The notes beneath the pieces are model-generated. The model searched no databases. It saw only the letters and a list, made by a program, of their open reading frames with translations, and was not told the DNA's origin. The translations under genes were made by a program, and so were the position numbers. From Sphingomonas pituitosa NBRC 102491 (GTDB lineage Bacteria > Pseudomonadota > Alphaproteobacteria > Sphingomonadales > Sphingomonadaceae), in the NCBI RefSeq assembly GCF_001598435.1, contig NZ_BCYY01000002.1, forward strand, positions 1-64,000: a stretch of DNA of 64,000 nt, written 5' to 3'. Positions 30,025 to 39,334 of this stretch are shown here, piece after piece (positions within the stretch are counted from its first letter, which is position 1; each line of letters starts with the position of its first letter).

Positions 30025-31383
30025 TCAGCGATATTCGATCAGCGCGTCGCGGCGCAGGTCGCGCAGCATCCGCTCGGCGCGAAGGTTGACGCGCTGGTCT
30101 TCCAGCTGCTCCTGCACCTGCTCCACCGAAGGGGTATTGGCGGCGGGCGGATCGTCGCGGCCGCAGATCACCAGCACGCGCACGCCGTCCTCGATCGAAC
30201 CGAAAGGCTGGGTCGACTGGCCGACCTGAAGCGGCAGGATCAGGTTCTGCAGCGCGGGCGGCAGGTCCTTGATCACGATGTTGTCGCGGTCGACGACTTC
30301 CGCGCCCTCGGCGGCCGCGACCTTGCTCACGTCGCCGCAGCCGCGGATCGCCTGGGTCGCCTTGGCAAACGAGGCAGCGCGGCTGCTCGCCTGCGCCTCG
30401 GTGGTCCCCTTGGTGAAGGCGAGCGAGAGCTGGCGGAGGCTCAGCTTGGCGTCCCGCGGGTCAGAGATGCCGACCTTGTGCTTGTCCGCCAGATACACGA
30501 TCGAGAACCCGGCCGAGAGCGGGATCGGCCCGGCGACCTGGCCCGGCTGCATTTCCTGCACCGCCTGGGCCAGCGCCTCGGGCAGCATGGCAGGCTGGAT
30601 CCAGCCCAGATCGCCGCCGCGCGCGCGGGTCGAGCTCTGCGAATAGGTGCGGGCAAGATAGTCGAACGGCGTGCCCGAGCGCATCTGCTCGATCATCTTC
30701 TGCATGCCGCCGGAAACTTCCTGCGCCCGATCGGGCGTGGCGTTCTGGTAGATCTCGTAGACGTGATACTCGTCGGTGCCCTTCTGTGCGGTGAGGCGAT
30801 CGATCATCGCCTTCACCTCGGCTTCGCCGACATTGACGTTGACGCGGCGGCGCAGCAGGCGGCTCCAGGCCAGTTCCGCTTCGATCTGGCGCTTGATCGA
30901 GCGCTCGGACGAGCCGATCTCGCGCAGCCAGGCGCGCATCTGGTCGGGCGTCTTCTGAAAGCGGGTGCCGACGCGACTGAAGCTGTTCTCGACCTCGCGC
31001 GCGTCGACCTTGATCTCGTTGGCCTTGGCCTCCTGGATCTCCAGCGTCTCGTCGATCAGCTGGCGGAGCATGGCAAGCTTGAGCTGCTCGCGCTCCTCGG
31101 GCTTCAGCGTCAGCTTCTGCATGCCGGTGACCAGCGCCACGCGCTGATCCACCTCGGTACCGGTGATCACATAATCGTTGACGATCGCGGTGGGCTTGCG
31201 GACGTTCGGGTCGGCCTTGCCGAAGATTTCCAGCGTGCTCGGTAGATCGAGACCGTTGTTGACGCTCCCCTGGCTATCCTGCGCAGGCATGGTCTGTGCG
31301 ACCGCCATCGTCGCCAGGGCAGCAATCCCTGCGCCGGCCAGCCACTTCGCACCCGTTCCCGCAATCCTGCCCAAACCCATCAT
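30025..31383 (-). CDS. surA: Periplasmic peptidyl-prolyl isomerase/chaperone SurA
   Basis: Exported chaperone that escorts outer-membrane beta-barrels to the BAM complex. It has about 452 residues. Seen: a signal peptide ('WLAGAGIAALATMAVAQ'), an N-terminal SurA domain ('PTAIVNDYVITGTEVDQRV') and a parvulin-like domain ('DLGWIQPAMLPEALAQAV', 'PLSAGFSIVYLADK'). Consecutive ATGs at 31383 and 31380, with a GTG just before, leave the exact start open by a codon or two. It lies between lptD, a known SurA client, and pdxA. Confidence 0.93.
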   Translation of the reverse strand: MMGLGRIAGTGAKWLAGAGIAALATMAVAQTMPAQDSQGSVNNGLDLPSTLEIFGKADPNVRKPTAIVNDYVITGTEVDQRVALVTGMQKLTLKPEEREQLKLAMLRQLIDETLEIQEAKANEIKVDAREVENSFSRVGTRFQKTPDQMRAWLREIGSSERSIKRQIEAELAWSRLLRRRVNVNVGEAEVKAMIDRLTAQKGTDEYHVYEIYQNATPDRAQEVSGGMQKMIEQMRSGTPFDYLARTYSQSSTRARGGDLGWIQPAMLPEALAQAVQEMQPGQVAGPIPLSAGFSIVYLADKHKVGISDPRDAKLSLRQLSLAFTKGTTEAQASSRAASFAKATQAIRGCGDVSKVAAAEGAEVVDRDNIVIKDLPPALQNLILPLQVGQSTQPFGSIEDGVRVLVICGRDDPPAANTPSVEQVQEQLEDQRVNLRAERMLRDLRRDALIEYR

Positions 31384-31480
31384 CACTTCAGAACGACCCT
31401 TATCTCAAACGGGAAGCAGCGCTTATAGCGCAATTGTGCCTGAACCAAGGCTGAGCGCCGAATCCCCCAAGCGGGTTCTT

Positions 31481-33784
31481 CTAGCGCCCGAGGTTCTTGA
31501 AGGCGAGGGTCAGCAAATACGAGTTGCCGCGCTGCGCGTCGCCGGTGGTGGCATAGTCACGCCGCCAGGTCGTGCCGATGCGCAGGCAATCGTCTTCGTA
31601 GAACAGGCCGATGCGGTGCCGGATCGGCTGGAAGCCGTTGGACAGCGAAAGGGGATCTTCCTGCTTGTCGGTCAGGTCGATCAGGGTCGAACCCGACAGC
31701 GACCAGAAACGCGCGAACTGCACGCGGGCGCCGAGGCGGAGTTCCTCGCGGTCCTGCAGGTCCTCCAGCGTCGGATCGACATTGCGGTTGAGCCGCAGAT
31801 AGCCAACCGTGACATAGGTCGCGCGTGAGCCGAGCGACATGTCGATCTCGTTGCGGCGCACCGCCAGCCCGGTCTTGTCGAGCCGGTACCGGTGGGTCAG
31901 GCTGAGGAAATCGTGGAAGCGGATCACGGTCCGCCCGACGATGTCCGACATGCTATCGGTGAGCCCGGTGCCGTTGGGGAAAAGCGAGGGCCGGTTGGTC
32001 AGGCGGTAGCTCTGGCCGACATTGGCCTCGACGCTGAAGCCCGGCAGGTAGAGCGCATAATCCAGCCCGTAGGTGAAGCGGGTCGAATCCTCGAAGCGAT
32101 CATAGCCGGCGAAGCGGTTGAGCGCGAAGAGGTTGGAATCTTCAAGGTCGACGGCGCGGGCGTCCTCGTTGGGCACGTCGATGTTCGCCAGATGGGGCGC
32201 CGCGACGACCTGGACCCGCGGGGTGATGCGTTGCGTTCCGCCCAGGAAGTCGCCGACAAAGGGCCACTTCACATCGAGCGCGCCGGCGGCGATGCCGCGA
32301 AACCGGAAGCCGTTCTCGCCGCGATAGCTCGCCACCGTCGTCGCGAGGGCGTCCGACGTGTTGTAGACGTCGCCGCGGGTATAGGCGGTGAGGCTGACTT
32401 CCTGGCCCCAGTTCGTCAGGCGCCGGATGCTCCACTGCGCGCTGGTGAAGGCGCGCTGGGTATCCTGGCCGCCGGTCCGGGTGAGCGCCAGCGTGTTGAC
32501 CTGGAAGTCGAACTTGCCGCCGAGCAGCCCGTCGTCGAGCCGGCGGCGATAGTCGATCTCCGGCAGCGCCACCGGTTGCAGCCCCTGGCGATCGCCGACC
32601 CGCAGGGTCTGCACGGCCCAGGCGTTGATCACGAAATAGCTGTCGGCGTCGATCCGCTCGATCGCGACGTTGTTGCGCAGCCGGTCGTCGCGCGAGATGT
32701 CGTAGCGGCGCAGGAAGGTGCGGTCGCTCGCCACGCGCAGCGAGGCGCGCACGTCCCAGCTGGGGGTCAGCTGGTATCGCCCGATCAGGTCGAGATAGCC
32801 GCGGAAGTCGTTGCGCAGCGTGGCCGGTGTCGGCGCGACGGTCAGGTCGTCCGAACGGCGGCTGTACGTGCCATAGGCCTGCACCCGGAACGAACCCAGG
32901 CTGTTCAGCTCGCGATAGTCGGCCTGCAGCATCGGCAGCGCGCCCGTAAACACGCGCGGAGTGACGGTCAGGTCGCGATTGGGGGCGATGCTGAAGAAAT
33001 AGGGCAGGGCGACCTGGAAGCCGTTGGTGCGGCTGTAGCGGGCATCCGGCGTCAGGAGGCCGGAATCGCTCTGGCCACCGGCCGGGTGCGAGAAGGCCGG
33101 CAGCGGGATCGTCGCGAACCCGAACACGGAGATGCGCGCGCCCTTGTAGCGCAGGCGGTGCTTGGCCGGATCATAGACGACGCGGTCGGCGGTGATCTTC
33201 CAGGAAGGCTCCTTCGGGCAGCCCGAGCTGTCGGTCACCGAACAAGGGGTATAGGCGGCATTCTCGACCGTGATCACGCCGCCGTCACTGCGCGAGCCAC
33301 GTTGCGCGGCGATACGGCCGCCGGCCTCGAGCACCACCAGCATGTTGTCGACCACGCCGTCCTTCAGCGTGTCGGTAAGCTCGATGCTGTCGCCATAGGC
33401 CGCGTCGCCCTGCGGGTTGGCGACGACGATGTTGCCGGTCGCCATCACCTTGCCGGTACGACGGTCCCAGGTGACCTTGTCCGCACGGAGGCGATTGCTC
33501 TCGCGGTAGAGGCGGACGTCGCCGCTCGCGGTCACGACATCGCTGTTCATGTCGTAATCGAGCTGATCGGCGGTGAACTGCACCTGATTGGGATCGTCGG
33601 ACAAGCCGCCCGGCGGGGGCGGGGCGGGCTCGGCAGGCCGATCCTGCAAATTGGCGGCCGGCACCGAAGCACCGGCGGCCTGATCGGCGGGCAGGGGGCG
33701 CGAATCGGGCGCCTGCTGGGCACGCGCCTGGGCTGACAGGCACAGACCGAGCGCGGCCGGAAAGAACATGGCCTTGCGCTTCAC
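31481..33784 (-). CDS. lptD: LPS-assembly outer-membrane protein LptD
   Basis: Inserts lipopolysaccharide into the outer leaflet together with LptE. It has 767 residues. Seen: a signal peptide ('AMFFPAALGLCLSAQARAQ'), an N-terminal OstA/LptA-like jellyroll ('VQFTADQLDYDMNSDVVTAS', 'LRADKVTWDRRTGKVMATG'), then a large beta-barrel with alternating aromatic strands. Two Cys in 'PCSVTDSSGCPKEP' follow the jellyroll. GTG 33784 is used because GGGAG sits 5 bases upstream. It is the first gene of the minus-strand cluster, divergent from holC. Confidence 0.93.
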   Translation of the reverse strand: MKRKAMFFPAALGLCLSAQARAQQAPDSRPLPADQAAGASVPAANLQDRPAEPAPPPPGGLSDDPNQVQFTADQLDYDMNSDVVTASGDVRLYRESNRLRADKVTWDRRTGKVMATGNIVVANPQGDAAYGDSIELTDTLKDGVVDNMLVVLEAGGRIAAQRGSRSDGGVITVENAAYTPCSVTDSSGCPKEPSWKITADRVVYDPAKHRLRYKGARISVFGFATIPLPAFSHPAGGQSDSGLLTPDARYSRTNGFQVALPYFFSIAPNRDLTVTPRVFTGALPMLQADYRELNSLGSFRVQAYGTYSRRSDDLTVAPTPATLRNDFRGYLDLIGRYQLTPSWDVRASLRVASDRTFLRRYDISRDDRLRNNVAIERIDADSYFVINAWAVQTLRVGDRQGLQPVALPEIDYRRRLDDGLLGGKFDFQVNTLALTRTGGQDTQRAFTSAQWSIRRLTNWGQEVSLTAYTRGDVYNTSDALATTVASYRGENGFRFRGIAAGALDVKWPFVGDFLGGTQRITPRVQVVAAPHLANIDVPNEDARAVDLEDSNLFALNRFAGYDRFEDSTRFTYGLDYALYLPGFSVEANVGQSYRLTNRPSLFPNGTGLTDSMSDIVGRTVIRFHDFLSLTHRYRLDKTGLAVRRNEIDMSLGSRATYVTVGYLRLNRNVDPTLEDLQDREELRLGARVQFARFWSLSGSTLIDLTDKQEDPLSLSNGFQPIRHRIGLFYEDDCLRIGTTWRRDYATTGDAQRGNSYLLTLAFKNLGR

Positions 33785-33907
33785 GAAAACTCCCACCTTT
33801 ATCGTCACTCCCCGGCAACGGGCATCCTCGTGCCCTATCGCAGCGATTGCGCCACCGCAACGGCAGCCGCGTTGGCCCCAACGCACATCCGGGCTAAGGA
33901 GCCCCGC

Positions 33908-34348
33908 ATGCAGGTTGATTTCTATCATCTCACGCTAGCGCCGATCGATCGCGTGTTGCCCTCGATTGCCGAACGCGTGCTGGGTAGCGGCGGACGGCTG
34001 CTGATCGTGGCCGGGGATCCGGCGCTGCGCACCCGGATCGACCAGCTGTTATGGAGCTATAACGCCGCGAGCTTCCTCCCCCATGGCCAGGCGGGCGAGG
34101 ACTGGGATGCCGAGCAACCCGCGCTGATTGCCGACACTGTGGCACCTGCCAACGGTGCACGCAACGTGGCGCTCGTCGACGGCATGTGGCGCGACGAGGC
34201 GCTCGCTTTCGAACGCGCCTTCCACCTCTTCGACGAGGAAAGCATCGGCGCCGCGCGGGTCGCATGGCGTGCGCTGGGGGAGCGCGAAGGCGTCGAGCGG
34301 CGCTATTGGCGCCAGGACGAGAATGGCCGCTGGGCGCAAGTCGCCTGA
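33908..34348 (+). CDS. holC: DNA polymerase III subunit chi
   Basis: Clamp-loader accessory subunit that contacts single-stranded-DNA-binding protein. It has 146 residues. Seen: 'MQVDFYHLTLAPIDRVLPSI' at the start, 'RLLIVAGDPALRTRIDQLLW' and 'FLPHGQAGEDWDAEQPALIA', all typical of HolC. AAGGAG lies 6 bases before the ATG at 33908. It is followed by ndk after 74 bases. Confidence 0.92.
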   Translation: MQVDFYHLTLAPIDRVLPSIAERVLGSGGRLLIVAGDPALRTRIDQLLWSYNAASFLPHGQAGEDWDAEQPALIADTVAPANGARNVALVDGMWRDEALAFERAFHLFDEESIGAARVAWRALGEREGVERRYWRQDENGRWAQVA

Positions 34349-34422
34349 GCTTGCATTGAAGACGTTGCGGGACTAGGGAGCCGCGACTTCCTTTCATCAC
34401 CAACTACAGGAGCCGCACGGCC

Positions 34423-34845
34423 ATGGCCGCGACCCGGACCTTTTCGATCATCAAGCCCGATGCCACCCGCCGCAACCTGACCGGCGCCGTCACCAAGATG
34501 CTGGAAGAGGCCGGTCTCCGCGTCGTCGCTTCCAAGCGCATCCAGATGACCCGCGAGCAGGCCGAAGGCTTTTACGGCGTCCACAAGGAGCGCCCCTTCT
34601 TCAACGACCTCGTCTCGTTCATGATCTCGGGTCCGGTCGTGGTGCAGGTGCTCGAGGGCGAGGACGCCGTGCAGCGCAACCGCGACATCATGGGCGCGAC
34701 CAACCCGGCGAACGCCGAGCCGGGCACGATCCGCAAGGAACTGGCCGAGTCGATCGAAGCCAATTCGGTTCACGGTTCGGACTCGGAAGAGAATGCCGCG
34801 ACCGAGATCGCCTTCTTCTTCAAGCCGGAAGAAATCGTCGGCTGA
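34423..34845 (+). CDS. ndk: Nucleoside diphosphate kinase
   Basis: Balances nucleoside triphosphate pools by phosphate transfer through a histidine. It has 140 residues. Seen: '[17 protein letters not shown]', '[12 protein letters not shown]', '[20 protein letters not shown]' and the phosphohistidine in '[12 protein letters not shown]' (near residue 117). The stop codon lies in the loop of one hairpin, followed by a second, stronger one. Confidence 0.97.
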   Translation: MAATRTFSIIKPDATRRNLTGAVTKMLEEAGLRVVASKRIQMTREQAEGFYGVHKERPFFNDLVSFMISGPVVVQVLEGEDAVQRNRDIMGATNPANAEPGTIRKELAESIEANSVHGSDSEENAATEIAFFFKPEEIVG

Positions 34846-34859
34846 ACCGCCGACGATTT
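34832..34859 (+). terminator. Hairpin over the ndk stop codon
   Basis: AAATCGTCGGC (34832-34842) pairs with GCCGACGATTT (34849-34859) around the loop TGAACC, which contains the ndk TGA. The T-run that follows is short (TTTTC). It may assist termination or protect the 3' end. Confidence 0.5.
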
Positions 34860-34872
34860 TCGGAAACAAGTG

Positions 34873-34905
34873 GGCTGCGCTTCTCTAGGGAAGCGCGGCC
34901 TTTTT
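34873..34905 (+). terminator. Rho-independent terminator of ndk
   Basis: GGCTGCGCTTC (34873-34883) pairs with GAAGCGCGGCC (34890-34900), an 11-bp stem with one T-G pair, followed by TTTTTG. This is a textbook terminator 28 bases after the ndk stop. Confidence 0.88.
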
Positions 34906-34922
34906 GTTGCCGTTCCAGGCCA

Positions 34923-34952
34923 CCCCTGAGCCTTTCTCAGGGTAGAAAGGGG
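34923..34952. repeat. Overlapping small inverted repeats between ndk and the kinase gene
   Basis: CCCTGAG/CTCAGGG (34924-34930, 34936-34942) and CCTTTCT/AGAAAGG (34931-34937, 34944-34950) share bases and cannot form at once; an outer CCCCT/AGGGG pair encloses both. It lies just past the stop of the convergent histidine kinase gene and may terminate it. Confidence 0.5.
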
Positions 34953-34955
34953 CAC

Positions 34956-36338
34956 TCACCGCGGCAGCGTGATCGTCGCGATCAGCCCGCCGCCGTCGCG
35001 GTTCACCAGCGCGATCGTCCCGCCCGCATCGTTGACGATCGCTCGCGCCAGCGCCAACCCCAGCCCGATCCCGCCGGTATCGCGATTGCGCGATTGTTCC
35101 AGCCGCGTGAAGGGATTGAACACCGCCTCGAGCTTGTCTGGCGGGATGCCGGGGCCGCGATCGCATACCTCGATCGTCACCCGTTCGCCGGCCGGGATCA
35201 GCCGCACTTCCGCGCCGCCGCCATATTTGACGGCATTCTCGATCAGGTTGCGCACGGCGCGGCGCATCAGCGTCGGTCGCAGCCGCATCTTGAGCCGCTC
35301 GGGCTCTTCGAAGGTCACGTCGTGATCCAGATCACGAAAATCCTCGACCACGGCATCGACCAGTGCGCCCAGGTCGACATCGGTATTCGGCTCGCTCGGG
35401 CGGCCGAGCCGCGCCAGCGAGAGGATGTCGTCAAGCGTGCGACTCATCTCGTCGACGGTGTCCACCATCCGTGCACGATCGTCTTCGTCCTCGACGGACT
35501 CGATCCGCACCCGCAGCGCCTGAAGCGGCGTGCGCAGATCATGGCCGATCGCGCCGAGCATCCGGTCCTTCTCGTCCAGCATCGACGTGACCCGGCGGCT
35601 GAGGGCATTGTAGGCGGCGATCAGCGCGCGCACGTCGCTGGGCCCCCGCTCGCGGATGGGGGCCGTGTCGTCACCGGGGCGGAAGGTGCGGGCGGCATCG
35701 GTCAGCGTCCGCAGCGGCCGCGCGATCCGCCCGCCGACCAGCAGCACGGGCACCAGCACGACGACGTAGAGGATCAGCGTCTGGGCGGCGAGCTGCCAGA
35801 TCAGGTCCAGATCCGTGCGCGGCCAGGGCGTGGCGAGCGTGAGCCAGCCCTTGCCGGGCAGTTCGACCGCCACCAGCATCTCCGCGCCCATGCGCCGCAG
35901 CCGCTCGGCGCGAAGCGGGTCCAGCTTGGGGTCGAGCAGCCGCTTGGGATTGACCGGGCGCAGCGCTGCCATGATGGCGCCCGCGCGCAGCCCCGCATCC
36001 TCCAGCCCGCGCCGCAGATCGCGCTCGACATCGGGGCGGCGATGCTCGGTTTCGCCGGCAAAGGGATTTTCCGCATGCAGCCGTACATGCGTGCGGGGAT
36101 CGGAAAGGAACCGGTTCTTCGCCGCGCCGGGCTGCAGCGGCGCTTCCCGCTGCAGCGCGAGCAACCGTTCGGCCGCATCGGCCAGGCGGGTGGTCGCAGG
36201 CACGATCACCAGTGCGAAGCGGGCCTTTTGCCGCTCATGCAGGAGCAGCCCGAAGTTGATCGCCTGCGCCACGAACAACGCGGCAGCCACCAGCAGGGCA
36301 ATGCGCGCGATCAGGCTGGTGGGGAGGAACCGCCTCAA
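34956..36338 (-). CDS. Sensor histidine kinase (EnvZ-like)
   Basis: Inner-membrane kinase of about 460 residues. Seen: a first membrane helix ('IARIALLVAAALFVAQAINF'), a periplasmic domain of about 140 residues, a second helix ('LILYVVVLVPVLLVGG'), HAMP, the phospho-accepting His in 'AIGHDLRTPLQALR', N-box 'NLIENAVKYG', G1 'DRGPGIPP' and G2 'GGIGLGLALARAI'. The best start is a TTG at 36338 overlapping the stop of the response regulator upstream, giving translational coupling; a GTG at 36380 would overlap it by 46 bases. The signal is unknown. Confidence 0.9.
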   Translation of the reverse strand: MRRFLPTSLIARIALLVAAALFVAQAINFGLLLHERQKARFALVIVPATTRLADAAERLLALQREAPLQPGAAKNRFLSDPRTHVRLHAENPFAGETEHRRPDVERDLRRGLEDAGLRAGAIMAALRPVNPKRLLDPKLDPLRAERLRRMGAEMLVAVELPGKGWLTLATPWPRTDLDLIWQLAAQTLILYVVVLVPVLLVGGRIARPLRTLTDAARTFRPGDDTAPIRERGPSDVRALIAAYNALSRRVTSMLDEKDRMLGAIGHDLRTPLQALRVRIESVEDEDDRARMVDTVDEMSRTLDDILSLARLGRPSEPNTDVDLGALVDAVVEDFRDLDHDVTFEEPERLKMRLRPTLMRRAVRNLIENAVKYGGGAEVRLIPAGERVTIEVCDRGPGIPPDKLEAVFNPFTRLEQSRNRDTGGIGLGLALARAIVNDAGGTIALVNRDGGGLIATITLPR

Positions 36339-37054
36339 AGCCGGGTAACCTCGGCGGCAAGCGTATAGCCGCCGCCCCACACCGTCTTGATGATCGAGGG
36401 GTTCTTCGGATCCGGTTCGATCTTCTTGCGCAACCGGCTGACCTGGTTGTCGATCGCACGGTCGAACGCCGCCGCCTCGCGGCCCTGGGTGAGATCGAGC
36501 AGCTGGTCGCGGGTGAGCACCTGGCGGGGCCGGGTGACCAGCGCATGCAACAGATTATACTCGCCGGTCGAGAGCGGCACCGACACGCCCTCGCGGTCCA
36601 CCAGCGTGCGTTCGCCGGTGCGCAGCACCCAGCCGGCAAAGGCGAAGGAACCGGTTTCCGGCCCATGCTGCTTGGCGCCGCCTGCCGACCAGCGCCGCAG
36701 CACCACCTTGATCCGTGCAGCGAGTTCGCGCGGGCTGAACGGCTTTACGACATAATCGTCCGCGCCCATCTCCAGCCCCACGATACGGTCGGTTTCCTCG
36801 CTACGCGCGGTGAGCAGGATGACCGGCGTCTCGCTGGTTTCGCGGATATGGCGGCACAGGCTCAGGCCGTCCTCGCCCGGCATCATGATGTCGAGCACCA
36901 CCAGATCGATCGCATAGGCGTTGAGCCGAGCCCGCGCGCTCTCGGCATCGCCCGCCTGGGTGACGCGGAAGCCCTGCTTCGTCAGATATTGCGCGAGCGG
37001 CTCGCGGATCGAACGCTCGTCGTCGACGAGCAGCAGGTGCGGGATTTCGGACAT
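36335..37054 (-). CDS. OmpR-family response regulator
   Basis: Two-component DNA-binding regulator of 239 residues. Seen: the acidic pair in 'LLLVDDERSIREPL', phospho-acceptor Asp in 'LVVLDIMMPGEDG', 'VILLTARSEE', Lys in 'YVVKPFSPREL', and a C-terminal winged helix ('LLHALVTRPRQVLTRDQLLD', 'IDNQVSRLRKKIE', 'TVWGGGYTL'). The ATG at 37054 is preferred over an upstream TTG. It precedes and overlaps the histidine kinase, its likely partner. Confidence 0.93.
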   Translation of the reverse strand: MSEIPHLLLVDDERSIREPLAQYLTKQGFRVTQAGDAESARARLNAYAIDLVVLDIMMPGEDGLSLCRHIRETSETPVILLTARSEETDRIVGLEMGADDYVVKPFSPRELAARIKVVLRRWSAGGAKQHGPETGSFAFAGWVLRTGERTLVDREGVSVPLSTGEYNLLHALVTRPRQVLTRDQLLDLTQGREAAAFDRAIDNQVSRLRKKIEPDPKNPSIIKTVWGGGYTLAAEVTRL

Positions 37055-37214
37055 GGTCGACAACGTAGCGCCTTTGCCAGCGGGGAAAAGAGCCGGGCGG
37101 GAGGGAGGAGATCCGCAAGCGATCGCGGGTAAGCGACAGGGGAGGCGCTAGCGATCCCGACGGGGACGGGATCGGCGATGCCCGCGGCCTCCCGCCCGGC
37201 TGCTCCGGCTGGCG

Positions 37215-37712
37215 TCAGTTGCCGCCGGCCGGAGGAGGGGGAGGCGGGGGCATGTCCCCCGACGGCGGACCCTGGCGGCCGCGCCAGCCGCCGCCACGCA
37301 TCCGCATCATGCGATCCGCCGCGGCCTTGCGCTCGCCGGTGTCGATCTTGCCGTCATGGTTGGTGTCGACCATGTCGAACATGCGGGTAGCGCGGGCCTG
37401 CTCGTCCGCAAGCGTCAGTTCACGCTTCGGCGCCATGCGGGCGCCCATGCCGGTACGCTGCTGCGCGCCAAAGGCTTCGCGCTCCTCGGGCGTCACCTTG
37501 CCATCGTGATTGGCATCCATCGCGGCGAACCGCTTCGCGATCCCCGCGAGCATCTCGTCGCGGGTAACGACACCGTCCTTGTTCTGGTCCGCCATGGCGA
37601 GCGGATCGCGCCGGTGGCCGCGCGGACCGTCCTGCGGCTCGGCCTGGGCAGCGAATGCAGAACCCGCGAGCAGCGAGGCTCCGAGCGCGGCGATGGTGAG
37701 ACGTTTCAGCAT
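37215..37712 (-). CDS. Exported EF-hand calcium-binding protein
   Basis: Secreted or periplasmic protein of 165 residues. Seen: a signal peptide ('LTIAALGASLLAGSAFAAQA'), then three EF-hand loops, 'DQNKDGVVTRDE', 'DANHDGKVTPEE' and 'DTNHDGKIDTGE', and a proline-run tail ('PPPPPPPAGGN'). The loops have the Asp/Asn/Asp and final Glu positions needed for calcium. AGGAG lies 6 bases before the ATG at 37712. Role unknown; such proteins are common in sphingomonads. Confidence 0.88.
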   Translation of the reverse strand: MLKRLTIAALGASLLAGSAFAAQAEPQDGPRGHRRDPLAMADQNKDGVVTRDEMLAGIAKRFAAMDANHDGKVTPEEREAFGAQQRTGMGARMAPKRELTLADEQARATRMFDMVDTNHDGKIDTGERKAAADRMMRMRGGGWRGRQGPPSGDMPPPPPPPAGGN

Positions 37713-37831
37713 CGGAAACTCCTGAAAGAGGGGCGCCAGGAAGCGGGCCGGCCCCGCGGCACGTCCTTCGTTTCGCGGATGCGTGTCGCACCCGTTTGTC
37801 ACACCGGCGCCAAAGTGTCGCAAATTGTCGC

Positions 37832-39046
37832 CTAGGGCGTGCGCGCCGCCTGGACGCGCGGCACGACTTTCCACTCGATCAGCAGCAGCGCGCCGAACGC
37901 GAGCAGCGCGGCGACGGCGAAGTTGCCGCCCTGGAAGCCGCGTTCCGCACCGAACGCGAGTGCCTGGCTGAGGACCAGCGGTCCCACGATCAGCGCGACG
38001 CTGCCCAGCGCCGCCATGCCGCCCTGCAGCGCACCCTGGCGGGACGGATCGGTCATGCGGGAAAGCAGGGCGTTGACCGACGGGAACGCCAGGCCCTGGA
38101 AGGCGCCGAACGGGATGATCGCGAACACCATCCAGGTGTCGCGCGCGAAGCAATAGCCGAGAAAGGCAAGGCCGCCGGCCAGCATGCCCAGCACCACGGT
38201 CCGCTCCTCGCCCCACGCGGCGATCGCGCGGCCCGTTACGAAGCTCTGCACGAGCGCCATGCAGATGCCCGATGCGGCGAGCGACATCCCGATCATCCGT
38301 TCGTCCCAGCCGAGCGCGATCTCGCCGTAGAACGCCCAGGTCGCGGGATAGACCATATGGGCAAGCTGCCACAGGAACGCCGCAAGCAGCAGCGGCTTCG
38401 CCTTGCCGGCCGCAAACAGCGGCCCGAAGGCGGCGAGAACATGGGCGTCGCGCAGGCGGAAGGGGCGACGTCGCTCCGGCACCATGGTTTCGGGAAGCAG
38501 GAACAGGATCCACAGCGCGTTCAATCCTGCAAGCGCCGCGGCGGCGATGAACGGTGCGCGCGGGCCGAAGCCGGCAAGGAGGCCGCCGATGGCGGGCCCA
38601 AGGATGAAGCCGATACCGAACGCCGCGCCCATCAGCCCGAAGGTTGCGCCGCGCTTCTCCGCCGGCGTCACGTCCGCCAGCACGGCGTTGGCCGGGCCAT
38701 ACACCGCCCCCGCGATCCCTGCGACGACCCGCCCCAGAAAGAGCCAGCCGATCGTCGGCGCGGCAGCCATCAGGAGATAGTCGATCGCGAACGCTGCCAT
38801 CGAGAACAGCAGCACCGGCCGTCGACCGATGCTGTCGCCGAGCGAGCCCAGGATCGGTCCGGCAAGGAACTGCGCGACGGCGAATGCAACGAGCATGTAT
38901 CCGCCGATCCGCGCAGCATCGTCCAGGCTGGCATGCGACAGTGCGACGATCAGCCGGGGCAAGACCGGCAGGATGACGCCGAAGCCGATCGAGTCGATCA
39001 GTACGGCCGCCAGCACGATCGGCACGGCGCGGTGGTGAAATGTCAT
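37832..39046 (-). CDS. MFS efflux transporter, TCR/Tet family
   Basis: Inner-membrane drug:proton antiporter-like protein of 404 residues with about 12 helices. Seen: 'LIDSIGFGVILPVLPRLI' in helix 1, motif A 'GSLGDSIGRRPVLLFSM', 'GRVVAGIAGAVYGPANAVLA' and motif C-like 'GIGFILGPAIGGLLAGFG'. These are shared with class A/C tetracycline pumps, but substrate cannot be read from sequence. The ATG at 39046 has GGGGAGG 6 bases upstream. Divergent from the TonB receptor gene; no TetR gene is adjacent. Confidence 0.88.
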   Translation of the reverse strand: MTFHHRAVPIVLAAVLIDSIGFGVILPVLPRLIVALSHASLDDAARIGGYMLVAFAVAQFLAGPILGSLGDSIGRRPVLLFSMAAFAIDYLLMAAAPTIGWLFLGRVVAGIAGAVYGPANAVLADVTPAEKRGATFGLMGAAFGIGFILGPAIGGLLAGFGPRAPFIAAAALAGLNALWILFLLPETMVPERRRPFRLRDAHVLAAFGPLFAAGKAKPLLLAAFLWQLAHMVYPATWAFYGEIALGWDERMIGMSLAASGICMALVQSFVTGRAIAAWGEERTVVLGMLAGGLAFLGYCFARDTWMVFAIIPFGAFQGLAFPSVNALLSRMTDPSRQGALQGGMAALGSVALIVGPLVLSQALAFGAERGFQGGNFAVAALLAFGALLLIEWKVVPRVQAARTP

Positions 39047-39250
39047 GCATGACCTCCCCAGAACACCGGTCTTGTACAGCAGGCAGCGCGCTGGAGCCAC
39101 TGTCCACCCGATTTGCGAAGGCGCCAACGGTCAACCCTTTACCTGCCCCGCCTGTGACGCGCCGTTTGCGAAGCGCCGATCCGGTTCGGCAACACTGTGC
39201 CTTTCCTGCAACGATGGAATTCAAGTGGCATTTTGCAACTTTAGTTTTGC

Positions 39251-39279
39251 TTGACGACGCTGACGCGAAGGCGTGTATT
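39251..39279 (+). promoter_or_regulatory. Candidate promoter of the TonB-receptor gene
   Basis: TTGACG (39251-39256) and TGTATT (39274-39279) are 17 bases apart and lie 56-84 bases upstream of the receptor ATG. The remaining part of the 288-base divergent gap (39047-39250) holds only a loose direct repeat, TTTGCGAAGGCGCC (39112) and TTTGCGAAGCGCC (39165), and no gene. Confidence 0.35.
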
Positions 39280-39334
39280 CGAGGTTCGGGTATGGAGCGG
39301 AAACACAGCTCCAACCTCGGTGGAGAGGATAGAT

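Noticed and set aside
34923..34952. CRISPR-like or tandem repeat between ndk and the kinase gene
   Set aside because: Only one copy of overlapping small inverted repeats is present; there are no spaced direct repeats.
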